This document shows positions 45,802-54,836 of a DNA stretch of 64,000 nt, one piece after another. The notes under the pieces were generated by a model. That model was not told where the DNA came from and did no database searches. It saw only the letters and a program-made list of their open reading frames with translations. Made by a program: the position numbers and the translations under genes. The stretch comes from CAYLHF01 sp964383365 (GTDB lineage Bacteria; Bacteroidota; Rhodothermia; Rhodothermales; UBA10348), in the NCBI GenBank assembly GCA_964383365.1, contig CAYLHF010000003.1, forward strand, positions 62,001 to 126,000, in the 5' to 3' direction. Positions within the stretch are counted from its first letter, which is position 1; every line of letters begins with the position of its first letter.

Positions 45802-47190
45802 ATGGGTTCGCGGGTACGATCTTGTCTTATCATCTTCGGACTCTGTACGCTGCTTCCTGCATGCTCGACATCATTTCGATCCTCGCGACCCTACGCCGGA
45901 CTGGAGCGATTTTTCGAACCGGGAAATCCCCGTTTTGATGTACAGGTTCATCCCTCGATAGAGAACGGAGTGCGGGGTCTGCGTATCGACGTATCCGTCC
46001 CGGAACTCACGCTTGTCTTCAGAAGATCAGGCCCCGTGCTGCAGGCCGGCATGGAGTGGCTTATTCGTGTACTGGACGGGACCACAGAACGTGTTCTCGA
46101 CGAGACGACACGCCGAATGACGTTGTCGCGACGTCCCGACCAGACACCGTCTCTGTTCAGGGCGGGATCACAAAGTTCATTCTTTCAGATGCCTCCCGGA
46201 AAGTACACGATCGAAGTGGTTCTCGAAGACCTCGCGTCCGCAAAACTGGAGCGGAAAGTTCTCTACACAGAAATTCCTGCCCAGGCTGAACCGCTCTCTG
46301 TAACGGACCTTCTTATAGAAAATGCCTCTGGTGGTCCACTCATCGGTCTTCAGATTGCAGAGGATACGACGGCACTGAACGGGTATTTCTATCTGACCGG
46401 AAACGTATCGAGAGCGGTAAACATGAGGTCCCGGCTGCTGCAACTGGCCGTAGACTCTTCAGCTGCACGGCCCCCGTTCTGGAACGGTCCCGACGTTCGG
46501 GGTCGAATTCGTAATCCCGTTATCGTATTGGATACCCTGCTGACATCCAGGAAACCGCTACGACGGGGCCCGATTCATCGAGTTAACATTCCGCTGGTAC
46601 CCCTCGCGCAAGGTCTTTATCGGCTCGAAGTGGATCTGGATGATACACTGATGGAGGGCGTTCCGACGACGCGTACACTCACCCGGTACATCGTCGTTCG
46701 AGCACAGACGTTCCCCCGGGTTACGTCCTACCGGGCGATGATTCCTCCCATGGAATACCTCGCCAGATCGGATGAATGGGATCACCTTCGGCGCTCCATC
46801 GGGACGGAGAGCGAGCGTCAGCGATTCGATACATTTTGGGGACGGCAGATGCGCGACCGGAGTCTGGCCTCGAACGTAGTGAGCACCTTTTATAATCGCG
46901 TGGAAGAGGCCAATCTCAGATACTCTGACACGCGGGAAGGGTGGAAGACCGATCGTGGAATGGTGTATATCCTGATGGGAGAGCCTCTATTCGTGGAGCA
47001 GACACTGGAGGCAGAAACGTGGTTTTATACGTATGATGAGGGACGTGTTGAGCGCACGTTTCGTTTCTTTAAGACGGCGAGGTCGGAATTACCCGACATA
47101 CTTCAGACCTTCACGCTGGAACGATCCTTCGATTACGAACCGTTCTGGACCCACCTGGTCGAACGGTGGAGAAAAGGAGAGGTATTCTAG
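45802..47190 (+). CDS. GWxTD-domain lipoprotein
   Basis: The 462-residue product has a lipoprotein signal (LLPAC, Cys21) and, near the C-terminus, the GWxTD domain: REGWKTDRGMVYILMGEP (GWKTD at ~380-384), followed by AETWFYTYDEG. This domain is found mainly in Bacteroidota and related phyla and its function is unknown. The middle (~60-330) is beta-rich. It is only 2 bases after tpiA. Confidence 0.88.
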   Translation: MGSRVRSCLIIFGLCTLLPACSTSFRSSRPYAGLERFFEPGNPRFDVQVHPSIENGVRGLRIDVSVPELTLVFRRSGPVLQAGMEWLIRVLDGTTERVLDETTRRMTLSRRPDQTPSLFRAGSQSSFFQMPPGKYTIEVVLEDLASAKLERKVLYTEIPAQAEPLSVTDLLIENASGGPLIGLQIAEDTTALNGYFYLTGNVSRAVNMRSRLLQLAVDSSAARPPFWNGPDVRGRIRNPVIVLDTLLTSRKPLRRGPIHRVNIPLVPLAQGLYRLEVDLDDTLMEGVPTTRTLTRYIVVRAQTFPRVTSYRAMIPPMEYLARSDEWDHLRRSIGTESERQRFDTFWGRQMRDRSLASNVVSTFYNRVEEANLRYSDTREGWKTDRGMVYILMGEPLFVEQTLEAETWFYTYDEGRVERTFRFFKTARSELPDILQTFTLERSFDYEPFWTHLVERWRKGEVF

Positions 47191-47196
47191 CTGGCG

Positions 47197-47496
47197 TCAA
47201 TCGGAAGTCGAAGAGTCAGTAGTTTTGGCTTTTGGCGTGTCCGATTCGGTTGATTTCTTCTTGGCCGAATCCGTGTCGGCAGGTTTTGCGGGCGAAACCG
47301 CCGTATCCGTTTTCCCATTGCGCGCATAATCGGTGGCGTAAAATCCACTTCCCTTGAATACCAAACCGGCACCACCACTGATTAGCCTGGTTACCGGTTG
47401 CCCCGTGGTGGGACAGACCGTCAGACGGGCGTCGGTAATTCTCTGTTCAATTTCAAACGTAGATCCATCGTCACGTTTGTAGAGGTACGTCGGCAT
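47197..47496 (-). CDS. FmdB-like small protein lacking zinc-ribbon cysteines
   Basis: This 99-residue protein keeps the FmdB-family pattern MPTYLYK, ISGGAGLVFKGSGFYATDY, followed by an acidic/Lys-rich tail (SAKKKSTESD). FmdB zinc ribbons usually have four cysteines in two CxxC pairs; here only Cys28 remains, with the first pair replaced by KRDDGST and the second by CPTTGQ. The family is of unknown role, thought to be regulatory. The start is ATG 47496. It converges with the GWxTD gene 6 bp away. Confidence 0.85.
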   Translation of the reverse strand: MPTYLYKRDDGSTFEIEQRITDARLTVCPTTGQPVTRLISGGAGLVFKGSGFYATDYARNGKTDTAVSPAKPADTDSAKKKSTESDTPKAKTTDSSTSD

Positions 47497-47640
47497 GATT
47501 GCTGCGTGCGTATGATCATTTTTTCTGAACCGATCCTTGAAAGGGAGATGTCTCGAACGGTTCCAGAATCACGAATATTTCAGATTGAGTTTCCGGGCGA
47601 TTCAGCCGCTGAGCACGTGGTGGGCATCGGCGGGGACCAG

Positions 47641-50511
47641 TTACTGCTCCAGGGCCTCGAATACCCCGTCGGCTACGCGTTGTCGGATTACTCTATGCCT
47701 TGAATTATCTCGAGTCGGATAGACGCGGTTGGTAAGCAGGATGACGAATACATTCTGATCCGGATCTATCCATAGCGACGTCCCGGTGAACCCCGTATGG
47801 CCGAATGAGAGCGGACCGAAATGAGACCCGAACGAGGAATAACCGGACATGGATTTCGTATCCCATCCGAGGGCCCTGGAACTGATCGATGGATCGGCTA
47901 CGGTGGTAAATAGACGGATGGTTTCCGGCTTCAGAAATTGTCTTTCGCCTACACGTCCGCCGGAAAGAAGCATTCCGGCGAATCTCGATAGATCTTCAAC
48001 CGTTGAAAAAAGACCCGCATGTCCCGCAGTACCACCCAGGATCCATGCGGTCTCATCGTGAACCGAGCCCTGGACAAGCGTGTGTCTGAAATAATCGTCC
48101 TGTTCGGTGGGTACTATGGACGGATCCGGTCGTTTCGTAGCTCTCCGAAACGTTGTATTTAGCATACCCAATGGCTTAAAAATGTGGTCTTTGGCATACG
48201 ATCCAAACTGTTCTCCGGAAATACGCTCGATGACGATAGCCAGAACGATGGGTCCGAAATCGGAGTACCTGAATCGGGACCCCGGAAAGTAGTCGAGAGA
48301 ATCTGAATAAATCTGGTGGAGGACGGAAGCTCTTGTTGCCCCTTTTTCGGCATAGAATCGTCGAAACGGAATCAGTCCACCGGTATGCGTGAGTAAGTCC
48401 CTGATCGTCACAATATCTTTTCCATTCACTCCGAATTCCGGGACGTATTTCGCTACCGGATCATCGAGGTCGAGCTTTTCGGCTTCGTAGAGTTGCATGA
48501 TTGCCGTGGTCGTCGCGATTGTTTTCGTGAGACTGGCCATATCAAAAACGGAGGCTGGTCCGACGCGTCTATCAGATTCATATTCGAACCGCCCAAAGCC
48601 CCGAATCTCGACGAGAGTCGTAGATGATCCGACGGCAACCGCTGCCCCGGGAAACGCACTGTCAGCGATCGCTTCGTACATCACGTTACTCAATTTCCGT
48701 AAGGTACTGTCCGACATGCCTATTTCACCGGGATACCCTTTCCTGGGGAAGGACTGGGAGAGGCATAGACCCTCTCCGCGGGGGAACGATTCGGATACGG
48801 AAACAGGAAGTCGTCCACACGCTCCGGCGGTACCTGTTATGACCTGAGCGACTGCTGTCAGTGACGATTCAGGCGCACCGAAACTGACGATCAGTCCATC
48901 AGGGTTGGACTCGAGTGCTCCGAGGCTGAAAGGGGATCCCATCCCGGCGAGAATGACCGGCTTTCCCGTCCGCTGCAGACGGTTGGATATTTGGCGAAGG
49001 GTACGAGGTCTGGGGTGGTATTCCGACGATAGATCTGCCAACACGATCGTCGAGTACTGCCGGGTACGCCGGAGCACCATGCCCATGCCAGACTTCCACT
49101 CGCCGGTAGAGAGGATGCTGAGGCCTACATTACCCCGAAATTCCGATCGTAGACGTGCTTCGAGCGAATGAGCTTTATCCTCATTACCAGGATCTATCAA
49201 CGAGACCAGCAAGACAGATTCGGAAGGTAGAACAGGTAGAACGGATCGGTTTTCGAGGACAACAACACTTTCGCGGGCTATTCTGGCAGCTGTTGCTCTG
49301 TGTTCCGGTAACGTTAATACCGATCTGACCGCTCCTACAGATGTGAGTTGACTGTCGGTTAATCGGAGTCGGGCTTTCGCTTCGAGTATCCTGCGGACTG
49401 AATCGTCGATTCTTTGCCGATTGATTCGGCCCGTCTTGACCGCGTTCAGTATCGAGAGGGCGCTGGATTCCGGATCAGGTGGCATGAGAAGAAGATCAGC
49501 ACCGGCTTCGATCGCCCGAATAGCGATCTCATTGCCGGACATATCAGCGGGAAGACCTCGCATATTGAGGGCGTCGGTGATGACAAGGCCGGTGAACCCC
49601 ATTCGCTCTCGAAGTAGACCGGTTACCAGCTGTCGTGACAATGTAGCCGGGACCAGTTCTGTTGTCCCAGAGTCGGGAAATGCAACGTGTGCGGTCATGA
49701 TGGCAGGAACGCCGGCTTCGATTGCTTTTCTGAACGGATACATATCCAACGAATCGGATCGTAGACGACTGGCATCCAATACGGGCAGTTGCCTGTGTGA
49801 GTCCGTGTTTGTCGCACCATGTCCAGGAAAGTGCTTGGCCGTGGCGATCAGTCCCCGATCCACAACCCCCGCGATGAATGCGTTCACGAAGTCTGATACG
49901 CGCGAAGGGGAATCTCCGAACGAACGAACTGCTATGACCGGATTGCTGGCCGCCGTATTCACGTCTGCGACCGGAGCCAGAATAAAATTGACACCGACGG
50001 CTCTGGCTTCCTCGGCGGTAATCCGACCGACCTCATAGGCGGCACCCGGGTCTCCGGACGCCGCGACGGCCATGGCTCGGGGAAAATCCGTCGACCCGGG
50101 AATTCGCATCGAGGCGCCCCACTCCATATCCTGCGCGATAAAAAGTCGAACGGGTGCGAGTGCCTGGAGATCGTGTACGAATGCCGCCTGTTCGAGCGGA
50201 CCGTTCTTGAACAGGATAAAACCTCCGGCCTGAAACTCTTCGGTCCAGAACCGTGCCTTCTCAAAGCCTGATTTGTCGAAGGGCGTAACGGAATTTTCCA
50301 GTGAAACGATGAATAGTTGACTGATCTTCTCTCTCAACGTCATCGACGCCATCCGATGGGTAACCCATCGTTCTCGAGTATTCTCTGTTCGCGGTGTTTC
50401 CTTGCAACCGGTACTCGACAAGACCGCAAGAAGTATGGCTACAACGACGGGACGGACGAATCCCGGATGGATGGTTGACGGTCGAATTACGCGAGGGCTC
50501 CGTCTCGGCAT
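47641..50511 (-). CDS. Lipoprotein fusion: glycoside hydrolase family 3 (NagZ-type) and serine hydrolase (beta-lactamase fold)
   Basis: The 956-residue product has a lipoprotein signal (SSTGC, Cys36) and two catalytic regions. Residues ~50-370 are a GH3 N-domain like NagZ, with KHFPGHGATNTDSH (~226-239) for acid/base and TDALNM with nucleophile Asp313. Residues ~400-580 are a GH3 C-domain remnant. Residues ~605-950 are a class C beta-lactamase-like serine hydrolase with SLTK (Ser660, Lys663), YSD (~749) and HTG (~905). The arrangement would cleave N-acetylglucosaminides and hydrolyse peptides or esters, fitting peptidoglycan recycling or breakdown. I chose ATG 50511, which fits the signal; TTG 50544 would add 11 residues. 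Confidence 0.92.
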   Translation of the reverse strand: MPRRSPRVIRPSTIHPGFVRPVVVAILLAVLSSTGCKETPRTENTRERWVTHRMASMTLREKISQLFIVSLENSVTPFDKSGFEKARFWTEEFQAGGFILFKNGPLEQAAFVHDLQALAPVRLFIAQDMEWGASMRIPGSTDFPRAMAVAASGDPGAAYEVGRITAEEARAVGVNFILAPVADVNTAASNPVIAVRSFGDSPSRVSDFVNAFIAGVVDRGLIATAKHFPGHGATNTDSHRQLPVLDASRLRSDSLDMYPFRKAIEAGVPAIMTAHVAFPDSGTTELVPATLSRQLVTGLLRERMGFTGLVITDALNMRGLPADMSGNEIAIRAIEAGADLLLMPPDPESSALSILNAVKTGRINRQRIDDSVRRILEAKARLRLTDSQLTSVGAVRSVLTLPEHRATAARIARESVVVLENRSVLPVLPSESVLLVSLIDPGNEDKAHSLEARLRSEFRGNVGLSILSTGEWKSGMGMVLRRTRQYSTIVLADLSSEYHPRPRTLRQISNRLQRTGKPVILAGMGSPFSLGALESNPDGLIVSFGAPESSLTAVAQVITGTAGACGRLPVSVSESFPRGEGLCLSQSFPRKGYPGEIGMSDSTLRKLSNVMYEAIADSAFPGAAVAVGSSTTLVEIRGFGRFEYESDRRVGPASVFDMASLTKTIATTTAIMQLYEAEKLDLDDPVAKYVPEFGVNGKDIVTIRDLLTHTGGLIPFRRFYAEKGATRASVLHQIYSDSLDYFPGSRFRYSDFGPIVLAIVIERISGEQFGSYAKDHIFKPLGMLNTTFRRATKRPDPSIVPTEQDDYFRHTLVQGSVHDETAWILGGTAGHAGLFSTVEDLSRFAGMLLSGGRVGERQFLKPETIRLFTTVADPSISSRALGWDTKSMSGYSSFGSHFGPLSFGHTGFTGTSLWIDPDQNVFVILLTNRVYPTRDNSRHRVIRQRVADGVFEALEQ

Positions 50512-50532
50512 GTTCGCAAAAAGGGCTCTGTG

Positions 50533-50588
50533 ATCGCATGACAATATTCACATAATACGGCGAAAATGGGCGGTAATAGTCATGCGAT
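50533..50588. promoter_or_regulatory. 10-bp inverted repeat in divergent promoter region
   Basis: ATCGCATGAC (50533-50542) is matched by its exact reverse complement GTCATGCGAT (50579-50588), 36 bases apart. They lie between the divergent GH3-fusion and MFS genes. The arms could be two binding sites for a dimeric regulator of both genes. No regulator gene is adjacent. Confidence 0.45.
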
Positions 50589-50644
50589 ATACCGTATCCT
50601 GCGGCCAAACGTGACCCGAGAACAATCATAACTACAAGGACGGA

Positions 50645-52003
50645 ATGAGGGAGATGGGGCAGCGGTCAATTCTTGTGACTCTTTTTCTTGGTGTTCTGAT
50701 GGCGGCCCTGGATATTGCGATCCTGGGACCGGCTATTCCTGCTATCCGGTCGACGTTTGCTCTGGACGACAGATCCGCCGCTTGGATTCTGAATGCTTTC
50801 GTGTTGTTGAATCTGGTTGGGGTGCCGGTCATGTCCAAGATGGCCGACGTCTGGGGTCGGAGAAAAATCTTTTTGCTCGATATCGGCCTGTTTGCAACCG
50901 GAGGTGTGGTCGTAGCGCTATCACCCAGTTTTGGCGTTTTACTCGTGGGAAGGGGACTTCAGGGATTGGCGGCATCCGGAATATTTCCTGTCGCCGCGGC
51001 GGTTGTAGGTGATCTCTTTCCAGAGGAGAAGAGGGGACGCACACTGGGGATATTGGGCGCGGTATTTGGAGTCGCTTTCATCATCGGACCACTCCTGGCC
51101 GGTGTGATGCTCCTGGCCGGTTGGCGCTGGTTATATGCCTCCTACCTGCCCCTAGCTCTGATCGTAGGACTGCTGGCACTGAGAACACTACCGAAGCTCG
51201 AACGGAAGTCCGCGCATCCATTCGATCGTTTCGGGGTTGGTATTCTGGCAGGAATGCTCCTCGCTCTGGCTTACGGAATAACCTGGATCGATGCTGGGAA
51301 TCTGGCAGGCTCGTTGTCCGATCCCAGGGTATATGTGTCATTCCTGGTCGCGGTTTTTCTTCTTCCTCTATTTATACGGCAGGAAAAAAGGGCCGTGGAT
51401 CCGGTTATCCGTATTCACATATTCAAGAATAGACAGATTGCCATTACATCAATTCTGGCAATCGGTGCAGGATTGAACGAAGCAGCATTCATCTTTTTTC
51501 CCACCCTGGCAGTGATTGGTTTCGGCGTTTCGATGTCGACCGCGTCATTCATGCTTTTGCCCCTCGTGTTCGCGGTCGCGATCGGGTCCCCGTTGGGAGG
51601 CTGGCTACTGGATCGACTGGGTTCTCGCTTTTTGATTGTCCTGAGTAATTCCATGCTGGTCGCAGGAATGGCCATCATTGGAATATGGTTGCGCTCCGAG
51701 ATGAGTTTTTACGCAGGCTCCATATTGATCGGTCTTGGACTGGCAGGAGTGATGGGATCGGGGTTGAGCTACATCCTATTGCGCGAGTCCAGACCGGAAG
51801 ATCGAACCGTATCCCAGGGTCTTATTACCCTCTTTATTTCTATCGGACAAATCGTTGGGGGAGCGCTTGTGGGCGCTATCGCTGTCTCGAGAGGAGGCAC
51901 CGCCGAAGGGTATGGAACGGCCTTCGTCGGAATATCCCTGGTGACGATAGTGCTGACAATCCTGTCGCTTAGACTCAAAGGTGCTCAAGCCGACGCTAAT
52001 TGA
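50645..52003 (+). CDS. MFS transporter (drug efflux type)
   Basis: The 452-residue membrane protein has about 14 hydrophobic segments. It shows the DHA2-like start LFLGVLMAALDIAILGPAIPAI, the motif A loop SKMADVWGRRKIFLLD, motif B LLVGRGLQGLAASGIFPV, and the motif C helix GILGAVFGVAFIIGPLLAG, all typical of proton-coupled export. The substrate cannot be told. The sequence AAGGACGGA precedes ATG 50645. The last 19 bases overlap the convergent rlmN gene. Confidence 0.92.
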   Translation: MREMGQRSILVTLFLGVLMAALDIAILGPAIPAIRSTFALDDRSAAWILNAFVLLNLVGVPVMSKMADVWGRRKIFLLDIGLFATGGVVVALSPSFGVLLVGRGLQGLAASGIFPVAAAVVGDLFPEEKRGRTLGILGAVFGVAFIIGPLLAGVMLLAGWRWLYASYLPLALIVGLLALRTLPKLERKSAHPFDRFGVGILAGMLLALAYGITWIDAGNLAGSLSDPRVYVSFLVAVFLLPLFIRQEKRAVDPVIRIHIFKNRQIAITSILAIGAGLNEAAFIFFPTLAVIGFGVSMSTASFMLLPLVFAVAIGSPLGGWLLDRLGSRFLIVLSNSMLVAGMAIIGIWLRSEMSFYAGSILIGLGLAGVMGSGLSYILLRESRPEDRTVSQGLITLFISIGQIVGGALVGAIAVSRGGTAEGYGTAFVGISLVTIVLTILSLRLKGAQADAN

Positions 52004-53040
52004 CCGCACGCGGCCTCAATATCCTGACCTCTGCTTCGTCGAACGGTTACCGGTACTCTGCGGGAGACAAGTTCCTTGATAAACCGATCGAGGCGCGTCT
52101 CCGGTGAAGAAGAAAAATCTGCACCGTCTACCTGATTGTACATTATCAGATTTACCTTCGATGGCGCCCAGTGAACGACGTCAGCAAGATGATTGGCATC
52201 TGTTATCGAATCATTGAATCCGTCGAACACACAGTACTCGTATGTAATCCGCCGTCCGGTGGTTTTCGTGAAGTACATAATTGCCTGTTTCAGCGCCACC
52301 AGGTCTGTTTTCGCCTTCCGGTTTACGGGCATGATACTGCTCCGCTGTCGATCCGTCGGGGCGTGGAGGGAGACGGCCAGATTAACGGCGATATCTTCAT
52401 CGGCGAGACGGACAATTCGTCCGGCGAGACCGACGGTGGATATCGTAATACGACGGGCGGCCATTGCGAGACCGTCTGTGCTGACCACTCTGCGAATGCA
52501 TTCCAGTACGGCATCGTAGTTCATCAGAGGTTCTCCCATCCCCATCAGCACGATATTCGACAGCGGTCGGCCGAAATACGCTACTGATCGCACGCCGGCC
52601 TCGAAAATCTGGTCAAAAATGTCACCGGCCGTAAGATCCTGGAGAAACCCCATTTTTCCGGTCGCGCAAAACGTGCATCCCATGGCGCACCCGACCTGAC
52701 TCGATACGCAGACCGTTACCCTGCGCACGATACCATCAGCGTCGAAATCCGGGATCAATACGGTTTCGAACCGATTACCCGATTCAACTTCAAAAAGAAT
52801 CTTCCGAGTTCCATCTGAAGATATCCTCGTGGTAATCTCTGTCAGACGGCTTAGATACACCTTACTGTTCAATTCAGACCGTAGCGACCCGGGGAGGTTG
52901 GTCATGTCATCGATCCGCCCGACACCGTGCATATAGAGCCAGCGATAGATCTGATCGCTACGATACCGGGCGTGACCGAGTCCGGCAACGAAAGAGACGA
53001 GTTCGTCCTGAGTTAAGCTCTTGAGGTCGACAGCTTTCAT
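51985..53040 (-). CDS. rlmN: Dual-specificity RNA methyltransferase RlmN
   Basis: This 351-residue radical SAM enzyme methylates C2 of A2503 in 23S rRNA and A37 in some tRNAs. The radical SAM cluster is CAMGCTFC (Cys118, Cys122, Cys125) and the methyl-carrying C-terminal cysteine is at ~347 (EAACGQL). The segment NIVLMGMGEPLMNYD and the C-terminal SSPETRLDRFIKEL are diagnostic of RlmN rather than Cfr. It is the last gene of the minus-strand run starting with ctaA; a 24-bp gap separates it from the permease. Confidence 0.97.
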   Translation of the reverse strand: MKAVDLKSLTQDELVSFVAGLGHARYRSDQIYRWLYMHGVGRIDDMTNLPGSLRSELNSKVYLSRLTEITTRISSDGTRKILFEVESGNRFETVLIPDFDADGIVRRVTVCVSSQVGCAMGCTFCATGKMGFLQDLTAGDIFDQIFEAGVRSVAYFGRPLSNIVLMGMGEPLMNYDAVLECIRRVVSTDGLAMAARRITISTVGLAGRIVRLADEDIAVNLAVSLHAPTDRQRSSIMPVNRKAKTDLVALKQAIMYFTKTTGRRITYEYCVFDGFNDSITDANHLADVVHWAPSKVNLIMYNQVDGADFSSSPETRLDRFIKELVSRRVPVTVRRSRGQDIEAACGQLASA

Positions 53041-53064
53041 GATATCGCGGGCCCCGCGGATCGA

Positions 53065-53853
53065 TCAATCCGTTCGAAGCGTTCTCGGCATCCCGATAGT
53101 TGCAATCAGAAAAATGACCAGCGCCGTACCCACCGTGATTGCGAGTGATGGACCAAATGTGGCCATACCCACATGAGGAATGGATCCAGGATGGAGCGCT
53201 GTCCGGAGCGCATTTACGGCGTAGGAAACAGGATTGATGTTGATGAGAATGCGGACGACAGGATGTGCGCCGGATGCCGGAAAGAGTGCCCCGGACAGGA
53301 CCCATAGGGGCATTAACAACACGTTCATGACGGCATGAAATCCGCGTGTAGTCTTGACTCTCCATGCGAAAATAGACCCGACCGCAGTAAACGTGAAAGA
53401 GACCACAAGAAGAATTCCCATCGTGGCCAGGAGTTCGGTGAGCGATGGACTAAGGTCCGTCAGAGGAAGTGCCAGAAGGAGCAGAGCCGCTTGAGCGAAT
53501 GCCAGTAATGTTCCCCCTGCCATCGTACCCAGAGAAAGCACGCTCCGCGGCAGGGGGGCAATCAACGCTGCGTGAAGAAATCCTGTTTGACGATCCTCGA
53601 CGAGTGACATGGAGCCGAAAATGGCCGAAAAAAGAACGACCAACATCAGCATTCCCGGGAATAGATAATCAATATATCCCATGTCCTGTACCGGTGTACC
53701 GGGCACGGTGAAACTACTCTGAAATCCGAATCCCATGATGAGCCAGATTCCGACCACCTGAACGACGGATCCAAATACGCGGGCCCGATCGCGAAAAAAC
53801 TGAATAATTTCCCGGTGCGCCAGAATACCGACAGGATAAATCCAGTTACTCAT
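53065..53853 (-). CDS. ABC-2 type transporter permease
   Basis: The 262-residue product has about six hydrophobic helices and the ABC-2 pattern, with FPGMLMLVVLFSAIFGSMSLVEDRQTGF and the later LPLWVLSGALFPASG. It pairs with the upstream ATPase (4-base overlap). Such exporters move small hydrophobic molecules, and its place after heme A and heme O synthase genes suggests heme or a cytochrome oxidase assembly factor. That role is inference. Confidence 0.9.
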   Translation of the reverse strand: MSNWIYPVGILAHREIIQFFRDRARVFGSVVQVVGIWLIMGFGFQSSFTVPGTPVQDMGYIDYLFPGMLMLVVLFSAIFGSMSLVEDRQTGFLHAALIAPLPRSVLSLGTMAGGTLLAFAQAALLLLALPLTDLSPSLTELLATMGILLVVSFTFTAVGSIFAWRVKTTRGFHAVMNVLLMPLWVLSGALFPASGAHPVVRILININPVSYAVNALRTALHPGSIPHVGMATFGPSLAITVGTALVIFLIATIGMPRTLRTD

Positions 53854-54836
53854 CGACTACCTCCTGCGGTCGTGTACGGCGTAAGGCCCTCAGGCTGATC
53901 CTGGAGAGAGAGTTCGTCATCGAACCGATACCCTGTTTTTTCGAAAAAAATATCCTCTAGAGACGGACGTCTGATCGTGACCTCGTCAATCTGATTTTCC
54001 CACTCTATTCGAATGGCCTCAATGAGCGAGAGGGGATCCGGTACCGAAACATAGATACCATGACGAGAACGCTTGAACGAAGTGTTATCGCGCTTGGCCA
54101 ACCACGAGCAGATCTCATCCTCCGCTACGGAGCGAATCAACACTTTTTCGAGTCGAGAGGATGCCTTGATTTCGTGCGGAGTTCCGGCCACCACGGTCGA
54201 ACCTCTGTCCAGAATGACCAGACGGTCCGCTACCTCAGCCTCTTCCATCAAATGTGTCGTGAATACTATAGTTGTATTTCGTTCGGCACGGAAATATTCA
54301 AGTGTATTCCAGAACAACAGACGTGCCGCAGGATCGAGCCCGGTGGTTGGCTCATCCAGTAGAAGTACGGCGGGCGCGTGAAGGAGTCCTCTTACAAGGT
54401 CTACCCGGCGCGCCAGTCCTCCGGACAGTCTATCTACGCGGGTATCAAGGCGATCAGACAGATCGAAGATTGTGGCGAGTTCATCTACCCTTTTTCTCCC
54501 GTCTGAACGGTTCATCCCGTATAATGCAGCCGCGATGAGCAGGTTTTCATTGACCGTCATCAACCGATCCAGAGAGTGGTGCTGAAAAACGGTTCCCACC
54601 CTTTTTCGAGCCGAGGAAGGATCTGCGATCAGATCGATCTCCTCGTCCAGTATTATGTCGCCGGACGACGGACGCATCAGCGTAGACAGGCATCTGAAGA
54701 GCGTTGATTTACCACTTCCATTCGGGCCCAGCACGCAGAAGAAGGATCCTCGATCAATAGTGATGGAGACGTGATCAAGAGCTTGTACGTCCTCATATGC
54801 ATGAGAGACGTCCTTGATAACCAGCGATTTACTCAC
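53850..54836 (-). CDS. ABC transporter ATP-binding protein
   Basis: The 328-residue product is an ABC ATPase. Walker A is GPNGSGKST (~37-45), the signature is LSGGLARRVDLVRGLL, and Walker B is VLLLDEPTTGLD. About 100 C-terminal residues beyond the ATPase core (~230-328) are typical of ABC-2 exporters of the DrrA/NatA group. It overlaps both neighbours by 4 bases (ctaB before, permease after), so translation is coupled. Confidence 0.94.
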   Translation of the reverse strand: MSKSLVIKDVSHAYEDVQALDHVSITIDRGSFFCVLGPNGSGKSTLFRCLSTLMRPSSGDIILDEEIDLIADPSSARKRVGTVFQHHSLDRLMTVNENLLIAAALYGMNRSDGRKRVDELATIFDLSDRLDTRVDRLSGGLARRVDLVRGLLHAPAVLLLDEPTTGLDPAARLLFWNTLEYFRAERNTTIVFTTHLMEEAEVADRLVILDRGSTVVAGTPHEIKASSRLEKVLIRSVAEDEICSWLAKRDNTSFKRSRHGIYVSVPDPLSLIEAIRIEWENQIDEVTIRRPSLEDIFFEKTGYRFDDELSLQDQPEGLTPYTTAGGSR

